A stretch of DNA of 64,000 bases from NCBI GenBank assembly GCA_030704225.1, contig CP131915.1:1488001-1552000 (forward strand), written 5' to 3'. The position numbers and the translations under genes were made by a program. The first letter of the stretch is position 1. The number at the start of each line of letters is the position of its first letter. Shown in pieces: positions 49,110-57,527 of the stretch. The notes under the pieces were generated by a model. That model made no database searches. It was given only the letters and a program-made list of their open reading frames with translations, and had not been told where the DNA came from. The stretch is from Kosakonia sp. H02. GTDB lineage: Bacteria > Pseudomonadota > Gammaproteobacteria > Enterobacterales > Enterobacteriaceae.

Positions 49110-51917
49110 ATGCAGAACGGCGCAATGAAAGCCTGGCTGGACTCTTCTTACCTCTCTGGGTCTAACCAGAGCTGGATAGAACAGCTCTATGAAGACTTCT
49201 TAACCGATCCTGACTCGGTAGATGCTAACTGGCGATCTATGTTCCAGCAGTTACCGGGCACCGGAGTCAAACCGGATCAGTTCCACTCTAAAACGCGTGA
49301 TTATTTCCGCCAGCTGGCGAAGGATGCTTCACGTTACTCCTCCTCGATGTCCGACCCTGACAACAATGTCAAACAGGTCAAAGTCCTGCAATTGATCAAC
49401 GCCTACCGCTTCCGTGGTCACCAGCATGCGAATCTCGATCCGCTGGGATTGTGGCAGCAGGAAAGGGTTGCCGATCTCGATCCCGCGTTTCATGACCTGA
49501 CCGAAGCGGATTTCCAGAACAGCTTCAATGTCGGTTCTTTTGCTATCGGCAAAGACACCATGCCGCTGGGTGAACTGATCCACGCCCTGAAAGAGACATA
49601 TTGCGGGTCGATCGGTGCAGAGTACATGCACATTACCAGCACCGAAGAGAAACGCTGGATCCAGCAGCGCATTGAATCGGCGGTCGGTAAATCGAGCTTC
49701 TCGGCAGAAGAGAAAAAACGCTTCCTGAGCGAGCTGACCGCAGCCGAAGGGCTGGAACGTTACCTGGGCGCGAAATTCCCCGGTGCGAAACGCTTCTCGC
49801 TGGAAGGCGGCGACGCGCTGGTTCCGATGCTGAAAGAGATGATCCGTCATGCAGGCAAGAGCGGCACCCGCGAAGTGGTGCTGGGCATGGCGCACCGTGG
49901 TCGTCTGAACGTGCTTATCAACGTGCTGGGTAAAAAGCCGCAGGATCTGTTCGACGAATTTGCCGGTAAACACAAAGAACACCTCGGCACCGGCGACGTG
50001 AAATACCATATGGGCTTCTCGTCCGACGTAGAAACGGAAGGCGGCCTGGTGCACCTGGCGCTGGCGTTTAACCCGTCGCACCTCGAAATCGTCAGCCCGG
50101 TGGTGATTGGTTCTGTCCGCGCGCGTCTTGACCGCCTGGACGAACCCAGTAGCAACAAAGTGCTGCCGATTACCATTCACGGTGACGCGGCCGTTGCTGG
50201 CCAGGGCGTGGTGCAGGAAACCCTGAACATGTCCAAAGCACGCGGCTACGAAGTGGGTGGCACGGTGCGTATCGTCATCAACAACCAGGTCGGTTTCACT
50301 ACCTCGAACCCGCTGGATGCCCGCTCAACGCCGTACTGTACTGACATCGGCAAAATGGTGCAGGCGCCGATTTTCCACGTTAACGCAGACGATCCAGAAG
50401 CGGTCGCCTTTGTGACCCGCCTGGCGCTTGATTTCCGTAACACCTTCAAACGCGATGTCTTTATCGATCTGGTGTGCTACCGCCGTCACGGCCATAACGA
50501 AGCCGATGAGCCGAGCGCAACCCAGCCGCTGATGTACCAGAAAATCAAAAAGCACCCGACGCCGCGTAAAATCTACGCCGACCGTCTGGAGCAGGACAAA
50601 ACCATCACCCTCGAAGACGCCACCGAAATGGTTAACCTTTACCGCGATGCGCTCGATGCGGGTGAATGCGTGGTTGCCGAATGGCGTCCGATGAATATGC
50701 ACTCCTTTACCTGGTCGCCGTACCTCAACCACGAGTGGGATGAGAGCTACCCGAACAAGGTGGAGATGAAGCGCCTGCAAGAGCTGGCGAAACGCATCAG
50801 TACGGTGCCGGACGCTATCGAAATGCAATCCCGCGTAGCGAAAATCTACGGCGACCGTCAACTGATGGCGAACGGCGATAAGCTGTTTGACTGGGGCGGC
50901 GCAGAAACGCTGGCTTACGCGACGCTGGTTGATGAGGGCATTCCGGTACGTCTGTCAGGTGAAGACACCGGGCGCGGCACCTTCTTCCATCGTCACGCCG
51001 TCATCCACAACCAGGCCAACGGCTCGACTTACACGCCGCTGTGCCATGTTCACAATGGTCAGGGTCAATTCCGCGTATGGGACTCCGTGCTCTCTGAAGA
51101 AGCGGTACTGGCGTTTGAATACGGTTATGCCACCGCAGAACCGCGCACGCTGACCATCTGGGAAGCGCAGTTCGGCGATTTCGCCAACGGCGCGCAGGTG
51201 GTTATCGACCAGTTCATCAGTTCCGGCGAGCAGAAATGGGGCCGGATGTGTGGTCTGGTGATGCTGCTGCCGCACGGTTACGAAGGGCAGGGGCCGGAGC
51301 ACTCCTCCGCGCGTCTGGAGCGTTACCTGCAACTTTGTGCAGAACAGAACATGCAGGTTTGCGTGCCGTCTACCCCGGCGCAGGTTTACCACATGCTGCG
51401 TCGCCAGGCGCTGCGCGGTATGCGCCGCCCGCTGATTGTGATGTCGCCGAAATCACTGCTGCGTCATCCGCAGGCGGTGTCGACGCTTGATGAGCTGGCA
51501 AACGGCACCTTTATGCCAGCGATTGGCGAAGTAGATGACCTTGATCCGCAAGGCGTTAAGCGCGTCATTCTTTGCTCTGGTAAGGTTTATTACGATTTGC
51601 TGGAACAGCGTCGTAAGAATGACCAGAAAAATGTCGCCATCGTGCGTATTGAGCAGCTTTACCCGTTCCCGCACCAGGCGGTGCAGGACGCGCTGAAACC
51701 GTATGCTCACGTGCATGATTTTGTCTGGTGCCAGGAAGAGCCGCTTAACCAGGGCGCATGGTACTGTAGCCAGCATCATTTCCGTGATGTGATTCCGTTT
51801 GGGGCTGGTCTGCGTTATGCAGGTCGCCCGGCCTCCGCCTCGCCGGCGGTAGGATATCTCTCCGTTCACCAGAAACAGCAACAAGATCTGGTAAATGACG
51901 CGCTGAACGTCGATTAA
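49110..51917 (+). CDS. sucA: 2-oxoglutarate dehydrogenase E1 component
   Basis: Thiamine-diphosphate-dependent decarboxylase that starts conversion of 2-oxoglutarate to succinyl-CoA. 935 residues (E. coli 933). The N-terminal segment SYLSGSNQSWIEQLYEDF docks onto E2. Conserved blocks VVLGMAHRGRLNVL, GDAAVAGQGVVQET, CYRRHGHNEADEP and LLPHGYEGQGPEHSSAR are intact. Confidence 0.98.
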   Translation: MQNGAMKAWLDSSYLSGSNQSWIEQLYEDFLTDPDSVDANWRSMFQQLPGTGVKPDQFHSKTRDYFRQLAKDASRYSSSMSDPDNNVKQVKVLQLINAYRFRGHQHANLDPLGLWQQERVADLDPAFHDLTEADFQNSFNVGSFAIGKDTMPLGELIHALKETYCGSIGAEYMHITSTEEKRWIQQRIESAVGKSSFSAEEKKRFLSELTAAEGLERYLGAKFPGAKRFSLEGGDALVPMLKEMIRHAGKSGTREVVLGMAHRGRLNVLINVLGKKPQDLFDEFAGKHKEHLGTGDVKYHMGFSSDVETEGGLVHLALAFNPSHLEIVSPVVIGSVRARLDRLDEPSSNKVLPITIHGDAAVAGQGVVQETLNMSKARGYEVGGTVRIVINNQVGFTTSNPLDARSTPYCTDIGKMVQAPIFHVNADDPEAVAFVTRLALDFRNTFKRDVFIDLVCYRRHGHNEADEPSATQPLMYQKIKKHPTPRKIYADRLEQDKTITLEDATEMVNLYRDALDAGECVVAEWRPMNMHSFTWSPYLNHEWDESYPNKVEMKRLQELAKRISTVPDAIEMQSRVAKIYGDRQLMANGDKLFDWGGAETLAYATLVDEGIPVRLSGEDTGRGTFFHRHAVIHNQANGSTYTPLCHVHNGQGQFRVWDSVLSEEAVLAFEYGYATAEPRTLTIWEAQFGDFANGAQVVIDQFISSGEQKWGRMCGLVMLLPHGYEGQGPEHSSARLERYLQLCAEQNMQVCVPSTPAQVYHMLRRQALRGMRRPLIVMSPKSLLRHPQAVSTLDELANGTFMPAIGEVDDLDPQGVKRVILCSGKVYYDLLEQRRKNDQKNVAIVRIEQLYPFPHQAVQDALKPYAHVHDFVWCQEEPLNQGAWYCSQHHFRDVIPFGAGLRYAGRPASASPAVGYLSVHQKQQQDLVNDALNVD

Positions 51918-51931
51918 TTAAAGGATAAATA

Positions 51932-53158
51932 ATGAGTAGCGTAGATATTCTTGTTCCCGATCTGCCTGAGTCCGTTGCTGACGCGACCGTTGCAACCTGG
52001 CATAAAAAACCAGGCGATAGCGTCAAGCGCGATGAAGTGCTGGTCGAAATCGAAACTGACAAAGTGGTACTGGAAGTACCGGCATCAGCGGACGGCATTC
52101 TGGACGCTGTTCTGGAAGACGAAGGTACAACTGTTACCTCCCGCCAGATCCTGGGTCGCCTGAAAGAGGGCAACAGCGCAGGTAAAGAGAGCAACGCGAA
52201 ATCTGAAGCGAAAGAGTCTACGCCCGCGCAGCGTCAGCAAGCGTCACTGGAAGAACAAAACAATGACGCGCTGAGCCCGGCGATCCGTCGCCTGCTGGCT
52301 GAGCACAATCTCGACGCCAGTGCGATTAAAGGCACCGGCGTTGGCGGTCGCATCACACGTGAAGATGTGGAAAAACATCTGGCGAAAGCCCCGGCGAAAG
52401 AAGAGAAACCGGCAGCAGCGCCTGCACCGGCAAGCAGCCCGGCACCGCAACTGGCGGGCCGTACTGAAAAACGCGTACCGATGACCCGCCTGCGCAAACG
52501 CGTGGCAGAGCGTCTGCTGGAAGCGAAAAACTCTACCGCCATGCTGACCACGTTTAACGAAGTCAACATGAAGCCGATCATGGATCTGCGTAAGCAGTAC
52601 GGCGACGCGTTTGAAAAACGTCACGGCATCCGCCTGGGCTTTATGTCCTTCTACGTGAAAGCGGTAGTAGAAGCCCTGAAACGCTACCCGGAAGTGAACG
52701 CCTCTATTGATGGCGATGATGTGGTTTACCACAACTATTTCGATGTCAGCATGGCGGTTTCTACGCCGCGTGGCCTGGTAACGCCGGTGCTGCGCGATGT
52801 TGATACCCTCGGCATGGCGGATATCGAGAAGAAAATCAAAGAGCTGGCACTGAAAGGCCGCGACGGCAAGCTGACCGTTGACGATCTGACCGGCGGTAAC
52901 TTCACCATTACCAACGGCGGCGTATTTGGCTCGCTGATGTCCACGCCTATCATCAACCCACCGCAGAGCGCGATCCTCGGTATGCACGCCATTAAAGATC
53001 GCCCGATGGCGGTGGATGGCAAAGTTGAGATCCTGCCGATGATGTACCTGGCGCTCTCTTACGATCACCGTCTGATCGACGGCCGTGAATCCGTGGGCTA
53101 CCTGGTCGCCATTAAAGAGCTGCTGGAAGATCCGACGCGTCTGCTGTTGGACGTGTAG
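51932..53158 (+). CDS. sucB: 2-oxoglutarate dehydrogenase E2 component (dihydrolipoyl succinyltransferase)
   Basis: Core of the complex. 408 residues (E. coli 405). Lipoyl domain with Lys44 in IETDKVVLEVP, a flexible linker, the peripheral subunit-binding domain (PAIRRLLAEHNLDASAIKGT), an Ala/Pro linker slightly longer than in E. coli, and the catalytic domain ending with SYDHRLIDGRE, which holds the active-site His and Asp. 14 bases after sucA. Confidence 0.98.
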   Translation: MSSVDILVPDLPESVADATVATWHKKPGDSVKRDEVLVEIETDKVVLEVPASADGILDAVLEDEGTTVTSRQILGRLKEGNSAGKESNAKSEAKESTPAQRQQASLEEQNNDALSPAIRRLLAEHNLDASAIKGTGVGGRITREDVEKHLAKAPAKEEKPAAAPAPASSPAPQLAGRTEKRVPMTRLRKRVAERLLEAKNSTAMLTTFNEVNMKPIMDLRKQYGDAFEKRHGIRLGFMSFYVKAVVEALKRYPEVNASIDGDDVVYHNYFDVSMAVSTPRGLVTPVLRDVDTLGMADIEKKIKELALKGRDGKLTVDDLTGGNFTITNGGVFGSLMSTPIINPPQSAILGMHAIKDRPMAVDGKVEILPMMYLALSYDHRLIDGRESVGYLVAIKELLEDPTRLLLDV

Positions 53159-53159
53159 T

Positions 53160-53230
53160 CGGCCAGGCCCGGTTAGCGCCGGGCCATATAGTTTGCAGGC
53201 CGGATAAGCGCAGCGCTATCCGGCGAAAAA
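53160..53230. repeat. REP cluster between sucB and sucC
   Basis: A first hairpin GGCCCGGTTAGCGCCGGGCC is followed by a REP unit GCAGGCCGGATAAGCGCAGC with GCTATCCGGCGA. Together they fill most of the 120-base gap inside the suc operon and may set relative sucB/sucC mRNA levels. Confidence 0.82.
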
Positions 53231-53278
53231 ATGCGACAGACACCCTGATAATGATTACCTGAAGGATGGATAGAACAC

Positions 53279-54445
53279 ATGAACTTACACGAGTATCAGG
53301 CGAAACAGCTTTTTGCCCGGTCAGGTCTGCCGACTCCGGTTGGTTACGCCTGTACTACCCCGCGTGAAGCCGAAGAAGCGGCATCAAAAATTGGTGCCGG
53401 TCCGTGGGTGGTGAAATGCCAGGTCCACGCTGGTGGCCGTGGTAAAGCGGGCGGCGTAAAAGTGGTTAATAGCAAAGAAGAGATCCGTGCCTTTGCAGAA
53501 CACTGGTTGGGTAAACGCCTGGTAACCTATCAAACAGACGCGAACGGCCAGCCGGTTAACCAGATTCTGGTTGAAGCGGCAACCGATATCGACAAAGAGC
53601 TGTACCTGGGCGCGGTAGTTGACCGTAGCTCCCGTCGCGTGGTGTTCATGGCTTCGACCGAAGGCGGTGTGGAAATCGAAAAAGTGGCGGAAGAGACGCC
53701 GCACCTGATCCACAAAACCACCATTGACCCGCTGACCGGCCCGATGCCGTATCAGGGGCGCGACCTGGCGTTCAAACTGGGTCTGGAAGGCAAACAGGTT
53801 CAGCAGTTCACCAAAATCTTCATGGGTCTGGCGACCATTTTCCTTGAACGCGACCTGGCGCTGATCGAAATCAACCCGCTGGTGATCACCAAACAGGGCG
53901 ACCTGATTTGCCTCGACGGCAAACTGGGCGCGGACGGCAATGCGCTGTTCCGCCAGCCGGATCTGCGTGAAATGCGCGACCAGTCTCAGGAGGACCCACG
54001 TGAAGCGCAGGCTGCACAGTGGGAACTGAATTACGTTGCGCTGGACGGCAACATCGGCTGCATGGTTAACGGCGCGGGCCTGGCGATGGGCACCATGGAT
54101 ATCGTGAAACTGCACGGCGGCGAGCCGGCTAACTTCCTCGACGTGGGCGGCGGCGCGACCAAAGAGCGCGTAACCGAAGCATTTAAAATCATCCTGTCCG
54201 ACGAGAACGTGAAAGCCGTTCTGGTTAACATCTTCGGCGGCATCGTGCGTTGCGACCTGATCGCGGACGGTATTATCGGCGCGGTAGAAGAAGTGGGTGT
54301 TAACGTGCCGGTGGTGGTTCGTCTGGAAGGGAACAACGCTGAACTGGGCGCGAAGCGTCTGGCTGACAGCGGCCTGAATATTATCGCAGCGAAAAGTCTG
54401 ACGGATGCAGCACAGCAGGTTGTTGCCGCAGTGGAGGGGAAATAA
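53279..54445 (+). CDS. sucC: succinyl-CoA synthetase beta subunit
   Basis: ATP-grasp subunit of the enzyme that converts succinyl-CoA to succinate with substrate-level phosphorylation. 388 residues, E. coli length. ATP-grasp motifs KCQVHAGGRGKAGGVK and ALIEINPLV, plus NIFGGIVRCD, are intact. The stop TAA shares its last base with the sucD ATG. Confidence 0.98.
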   Translation: MNLHEYQAKQLFARSGLPTPVGYACTTPREAEEAASKIGAGPWVVKCQVHAGGRGKAGGVKVVNSKEEIRAFAEHWLGKRLVTYQTDANGQPVNQILVEAATDIDKELYLGAVVDRSSRRVVFMASTEGGVEIEKVAEETPHLIHKTTIDPLTGPMPYQGRDLAFKLGLEGKQVQQFTKIFMGLATIFLERDLALIEINPLVITKQGDLICLDGKLGADGNALFRQPDLREMRDQSQEDPREAQAAQWELNYVALDGNIGCMVNGAGLAMGTMDIVKLHGGEPANFLDVGGGATKERVTEAFKIILSDENVKAVLVNIFGGIVRCDLIADGIIGAVEEVGVNVPVVVRLEGNNAELGAKRLADSGLNIIAAKSLTDAAQQVVAAVEGK

Positions 54446-55314
54446 TGTCTGTTTTGATTGATAAGAACACCAAAGTTATCTGCCAGGGCTTCACCGGTAG
54501 CCAGGGCACGTTCCACTCCGAGCAGGCGATTGCTTACGGTACGCAAATGGTGGGCGGCGTGACGCCAGGCAAAGGCGGCACCACGCACCTGGGCTTGCCG
54601 GTGTTTAACACCGTGCGCGAAGCCGTGGAAGCCACGGGCGCAACCGCCAGCGTGATTTATGTTCCGGCTCCCTTCTGCAAAGACTCTATTCTGGAAGCCA
54701 TCGACGCGGGCATTAAGCTGATTATCACCATCACTGAAGGTATCCCGACGCTGGATATGCTGACGGTGAAAGTGAAGCTGGACGAAGCGGGCGTGCGTAT
54801 GATTGGCCCGAACTGCCCAGGCGTTATCACCCCGGGCGAGTGCAAAATTGGCATTATGCCGGGCCACATTCACCAGCCGGGTAAAGTGGGCATCGTTTCC
54901 CGCTCCGGTACGCTGACCTATGAAGCGGTTAAGCAGACCACCGATTACGGTTTCGGCCAGTCTACCTGTGTGGGCATCGGCGGTGACCCGATTCCGGGCT
55001 CTAACTTTATCGACATCCTGAAACTGTTCCAGGAAGATCCGCAGACCGAAGCGATTGTGATGATCGGTGAAATCGGCGGAAGCGCAGAAGAAGAAGCCGC
55101 AGCGTACATCAAAGAGCACGTCACTAAACCGGTGGTGGGTTACATCGCTGGGGTGACCGCGCCGAAAGGCAAACGTATGGGCCACGCAGGCGCCATTATT
55201 GCTGGTGGTAAAGGAACGGCGGATGAGAAGTTCGCTGCACTGGAAGCCGCAGGCGTGAAAACCGTTCGCAGCCTGGCCGATATCGGCGAAGCATTGAAAG
55301 CAGTTATCAAATAA
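54445..55314 (+). CDS. sucD: succinyl-CoA synthetase alpha subunit
   Basis: CoA-binding and phosphohistidine subunit. 289 residues. CoA-binding N-terminus CQGFTGSQGTFHSEQAIAYG and the active-site histidine in KGKRMGHAGAII (246 in E. coli) are present. One-base overlap with sucC. The 3' UTR may yield a small RNA. Confidence 0.98.
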   Translation: MSVLIDKNTKVICQGFTGSQGTFHSEQAIAYGTQMVGGVTPGKGGTTHLGLPVFNTVREAVEATGATASVIYVPAPFCKDSILEAIDAGIKLIITITEGIPTLDMLTVKVKLDEAGVRMIGPNCPGVITPGECKIGIMPGHIHQPGKVGIVSRSGTLTYEAVKQTTDYGFGQSTCVGIGGDPIPGSNFIDILKLFQEDPQTEAIVMIGEIGGSAEEEAAAYIKEHVTKPVVGYIAGVTAPKGKRMGHAGAIIAGGKGTADEKFAALEAAGVKTVRSLADIGEALKAVIK

Positions 55315-55388
55315 AAGACTACTGCTCCTCCATGTAGGGGAGCAGACCTATTCGACATGGTTGGCCGCCCCCGTAGCGGCCTTTTTTT
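55315..55388 (+). ncRNA. candidate SdhX/RybD-like 3'-UTR small RNA
   Basis: E. coli releases SdhX (RybD) from the 3' end of the sdh-suc transcript. Here the same segment reads ACTACTGCTCCTCCATG, with a small stem around CTGCTCC/GGAGCAG, and ends in a strong terminator. Boundaries are inferred and the sequence was not aligned to SdhX. Confidence 0.45.
55363..55388 (+). terminator. sdh-suc operon terminator
   Basis: GGCCGC-CCCCGTA-GCGGCC followed by seven T residues, about 50 bases past the sucD stop. Confidence 0.92.
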
Positions 55389-55487
55389 ATTTCCCCGCCA
55401 GCACCGAACGTCCATATCACGCCTCACGCACGTCGAAAAAAGCCAATGTACGCATCGACGCCCGGCAATGGCTGGTTGAAAAACCTG

Positions 55488-56042
55488 TTATGAAGCCCGG
55501 TTTGTCAGGATGGCGCTCGTCATAAGATGAACGAGATTATCCGCCCTCGATGCAAATGATGGCTGATCAACCGCCCAGCCCAGCGCCGTTATGAGTGCGA
55601 ACAGGTCATCGCCATTCATGTCAGCGCGCGCCGTACCCTCGGCCTGGGCACGTTTCAACAGTTGCGCACCTGCCGAATGTACTGCGGCACATGAAGTGTA
55701 AAGTGCGGAATCCGTGTCCGTGTGGGCTGCCGCCATCATGGCAACAACGCCCCTGTAGCTTTGAGTAAACATCACCAACTCCCGGAACCAGACAAGAAGT
55801 GCCTGATCGGCTGGAGTCGAGGTTTCGAGTTCGGCTGCCCGCTGAGTCAACGTGTCCAGACGGGTACACAACAGCGCCTCGAACAGGGCTTCCCGCGTCG
55901 GGAAATGACGCAGCAGGGTGGCCAGGCCTACGCCTGCCCGGCGGGCAATGTCGCGCATCGACGCATCAGCGCCATGCTCGGCAACAACATCACGCGCGAC
56001 CGTAAGGATCTGGCTGCGATTTTTTTTGGCATCAGCTCGCAT
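55488..56042 (-). CDS. TetR/AcrR-family repressor of the adjacent SDR cassette
   Basis: 184 residues from ATG at 56040-56042 (MRADAKKNRSQIL) after AAGGAAACCC. The frame is open 32 codons upstream through the operator region and that part is not coding. The N-terminal TetR helix-turn-helix is clear (VVAEHGADASMRDIARRAGVG then LLRHFPTREALFEALL). The C-terminal ligand domain is not recognisable to a known effector. It is divergent from the SDR gene with two operator-like repeats between. E. coli has mngRAB between sucD and cydA, so this is a different insertion at a variable site. Confidence 0.88.
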   Translation of the reverse strand: MRADAKKNRSQILTVARDVVAEHGADASMRDIARRAGVGLATLLRHFPTREALFEALLCTRLDTLTQRAAELETSTPADQALLVWFRELVMFTQSYRGVVAMMAAAHTDTDSALYTSCAAVHSAGAQLLKRAQAEGTARADMNGDDLFALITALGWAVDQPSFASRADNLVHLMTSAILTNRAS

Positions 56043-56050
56043 GGGTTTCC

Positions 56051-56079
56051 TTGACAAGTGGATCAGTGCTCCATATATT
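56051..56079 (+). promoter_or_regulatory. consensus promoter of the SDR gene
   Basis: TTGACA (56051-56056), a 17-base spacer and TATATT (56074-56079). Near-perfect sigma-70 promoter, 86 bases ahead of the SDR ATG. The spacer is almost exactly filled by the first operator-like repeat. Confidence 0.82.
56058..56074. promoter_or_regulatory. operator-like repeat O1 (imperfect)
   Basis: GTGGATCAGTGCTCCAT matches the perfect palindrome O2 in its left arm and spacing, with two mismatches in the right arm. It lies between the -35 and -10 boxes. Confidence 0.7.
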
Positions 56080-56085
56080 TTATAT

Positions 56086-56102
56086 GTGGATCGGTGATCC
56101 AC
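56086..56102. promoter_or_regulatory. operator-like palindrome O2 (perfect)
   Basis: GTGGATC-GGT-GATCCAC, perfect 7-base arms, placed at the expected start of transcription and 28 bases from O1 centre to centre. Length and symmetry suit a TetR dimer. Confidence 0.8.
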
Positions 56103-56165
56103 ATAATACAGCGCTCTGCGGCATTTCTCCACTATCAACGCAACTTAAACGAATGAGCACTTAAC

Positions 56166-56900
56166 ATGAACAGATTGAATGAAAAGACCGCCGTAATTAC
56201 CGGTGGGGCTACTGGCATCGGCCTCGCTGCGGCAAAGCGTTTTATTGAGGAGGGCGCTTTCGTCTTCATCTTTGGCCGTCGACAAGAAGCACTCGACGCC
56301 GCCCTGGCCGACCTTGGGCCGAATGCCCGTGCGGTGATGGGGTCGATTTCTGATGAAGCCGACCTCGACCGTCTCTACGCGGCGGTGAAAGCGGAGCGCG
56401 GAACCCTTGATATCGTCTTTGCCAACGCCGGGGCGGGAAGCCCGCTCCCGCTCGGTCAGATCACTGCCGAACATATTGACGAAACCTTCGATACCAATGT
56501 GAAAGGCACGATCTTTACTGTCCAGAAGGCGCTGCCGCTGATGCTCAAGGGCGGGTCAATCATCCTGACCGGATCAAGCGCTGGCACCACGGGTGCGCCG
56601 GGGTTCACGGTCTACAGCGCGAGCAAGGCTGCGGTGCGCAACCTCGCCCGGACCTGGGCGGAAGACCTGAAGGGCACCGGTATCCGGGTAAATGTGCTGT
56701 CTCCCGGGGCGACGGCGACCGAACTTGCTAAGGAGGCGCTGGGCGAGGAAGGCCAGAAAGCCTACGGTGCGATAACCCCGCTCCAGCGCATGGCCGATCC
56801 TGCGGAAATAGGCGCAGTGGCGGCCTTTCTTGCGTCGTCGGACAGCAGTTTCATGACCGCCAGTGAGGTCGCCGTTGACGGTGGCCTGGCGCAGCTCTGA
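56166..56900 (+). CDS. SDR-family NAD(P)-dependent oxidoreductase
   Basis: Classical short-chain dehydrogenase of 244 residues. Cofactor motif TGGATGIG (12-19), NAGA (87-90), catalytic Asn111, Ser137, Tyr150 and Lys154 in YSASK, and C-terminal VAVDGGLAQL. Arg38-Arg39 after the second beta strand (FGRRQ) suggests NADP(H) preference. Substrate unknown. Probably repressed by the divergent TetR protein through O1/O2 and co-transcribed with the next gene, 27 bases downstream. Confidence 0.92.
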   Translation: MNRLNEKTAVITGGATGIGLAAAKRFIEEGAFVFIFGRRQEALDAALADLGPNARAVMGSISDEADLDRLYAAVKAERGTLDIVFANAGAGSPLPLGQITAEHIDETFDTNVKGTIFTVQKALPLMLKGGSIILTGSSAGTTGAPGFTVYSASKAAVRNLARTWAEDLKGTGIRVNVLSPGATATELAKEALGEEGQKAYGAITPLQRMADPAEIGAVAAFLASSDSSFMTASEVAVDGGLAQL

Positions 56901-56927
56901 TCACGTCGAAAAGCAAAGGAGAAAAAT

Positions 56928-57527
56928 ATGCGTTATGCAATCATTGGCTTTGGCAAGATCGGTCAGGCGCTTGCCAGGGCCTTCGCCCGCAAGGGCATCG
57001 AAGTAGCCGTCGCCACCACGCGCGACCCGGAAAGTTTTGCAGCTGATGCGGCTGCGATCGGGCCGACAATCGTTCCCAAAACCCTGGCGGAAGCCGTCAA
57101 AGCCGACATCCTTTTTTTGGCTGTCCGTTTCGAGTCGCACCCGGACGTCGCGCAAGTACTGCCCGACTGGAAGGGGAAAACCCTCATTGATGCAATGAAC
57201 ACGCAGGCCCCGCTTGTGGATCTGGGTGGTCTCCCGTCTTCCGTCGTCGTTGCCAGGACATTTACTGGTGCCAGGCTGGTGAAAGGCTTCAACCACCTGG
57301 TCGCTTCTGTTCTTGACCAGGACCCGACCGTACATGGTGGCAGGAGAGTCGTATTTCTGGCGAGCGACGACGACAGCGCCACAGCGGAGGTGGGTGCGCT
57401 TGCGGAAAAACTTGGTTTTGCACCGATCCCGCTTGGTGGGCTTTCAGAAGGAGGGTTGCTTGTTCATGCGCGCGGAAAAAGCTGGGGGCATCTGATCTTC
57501 AAGGACCTGGTCAAGTTCGATAGATGA
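56928..57527 (+). CDS. NAD(P)-binding protein, F420-dependent NADP reductase-like
   Basis: 199 residues, ATG after AAAGGAGAAAAAT. An N-terminal Rossmann fold (MRYAIIGFGKIGQALARAF, GxGxxG at 7-12) and KGFNHLVASVLDQDP in mid protein are typical of the NADPH-dependent F420 reductase superfamily. Enterobacteria do not make F420, so another cofactor or substrate is implied. Second gene of the TetR-controlled unit. Confidence 0.85.
   Translation: MRYAIIGFGKIGQALARAFARKGIEVAVATTRDPESFAADAAAIGPTIVPKTLAEAVKADILFLAVRFESHPDVAQVLPDWKGKTLIDAMNTQAPLVDLGGLPSSVVVARTFTGARLVKGFNHLVASVLDQDPTVHGGRRVVFLASDDDSATAEVGALAEKLGFAPIPLGGLSEGGLLVHARGKSWGHLIFKDLVKFDR

Noticed and set aside
54031..55185. 384-codon antisense frame opposite sucC-sucD
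   Set aside because: Spans two conserved genes on the other strand and has no signal of its own.
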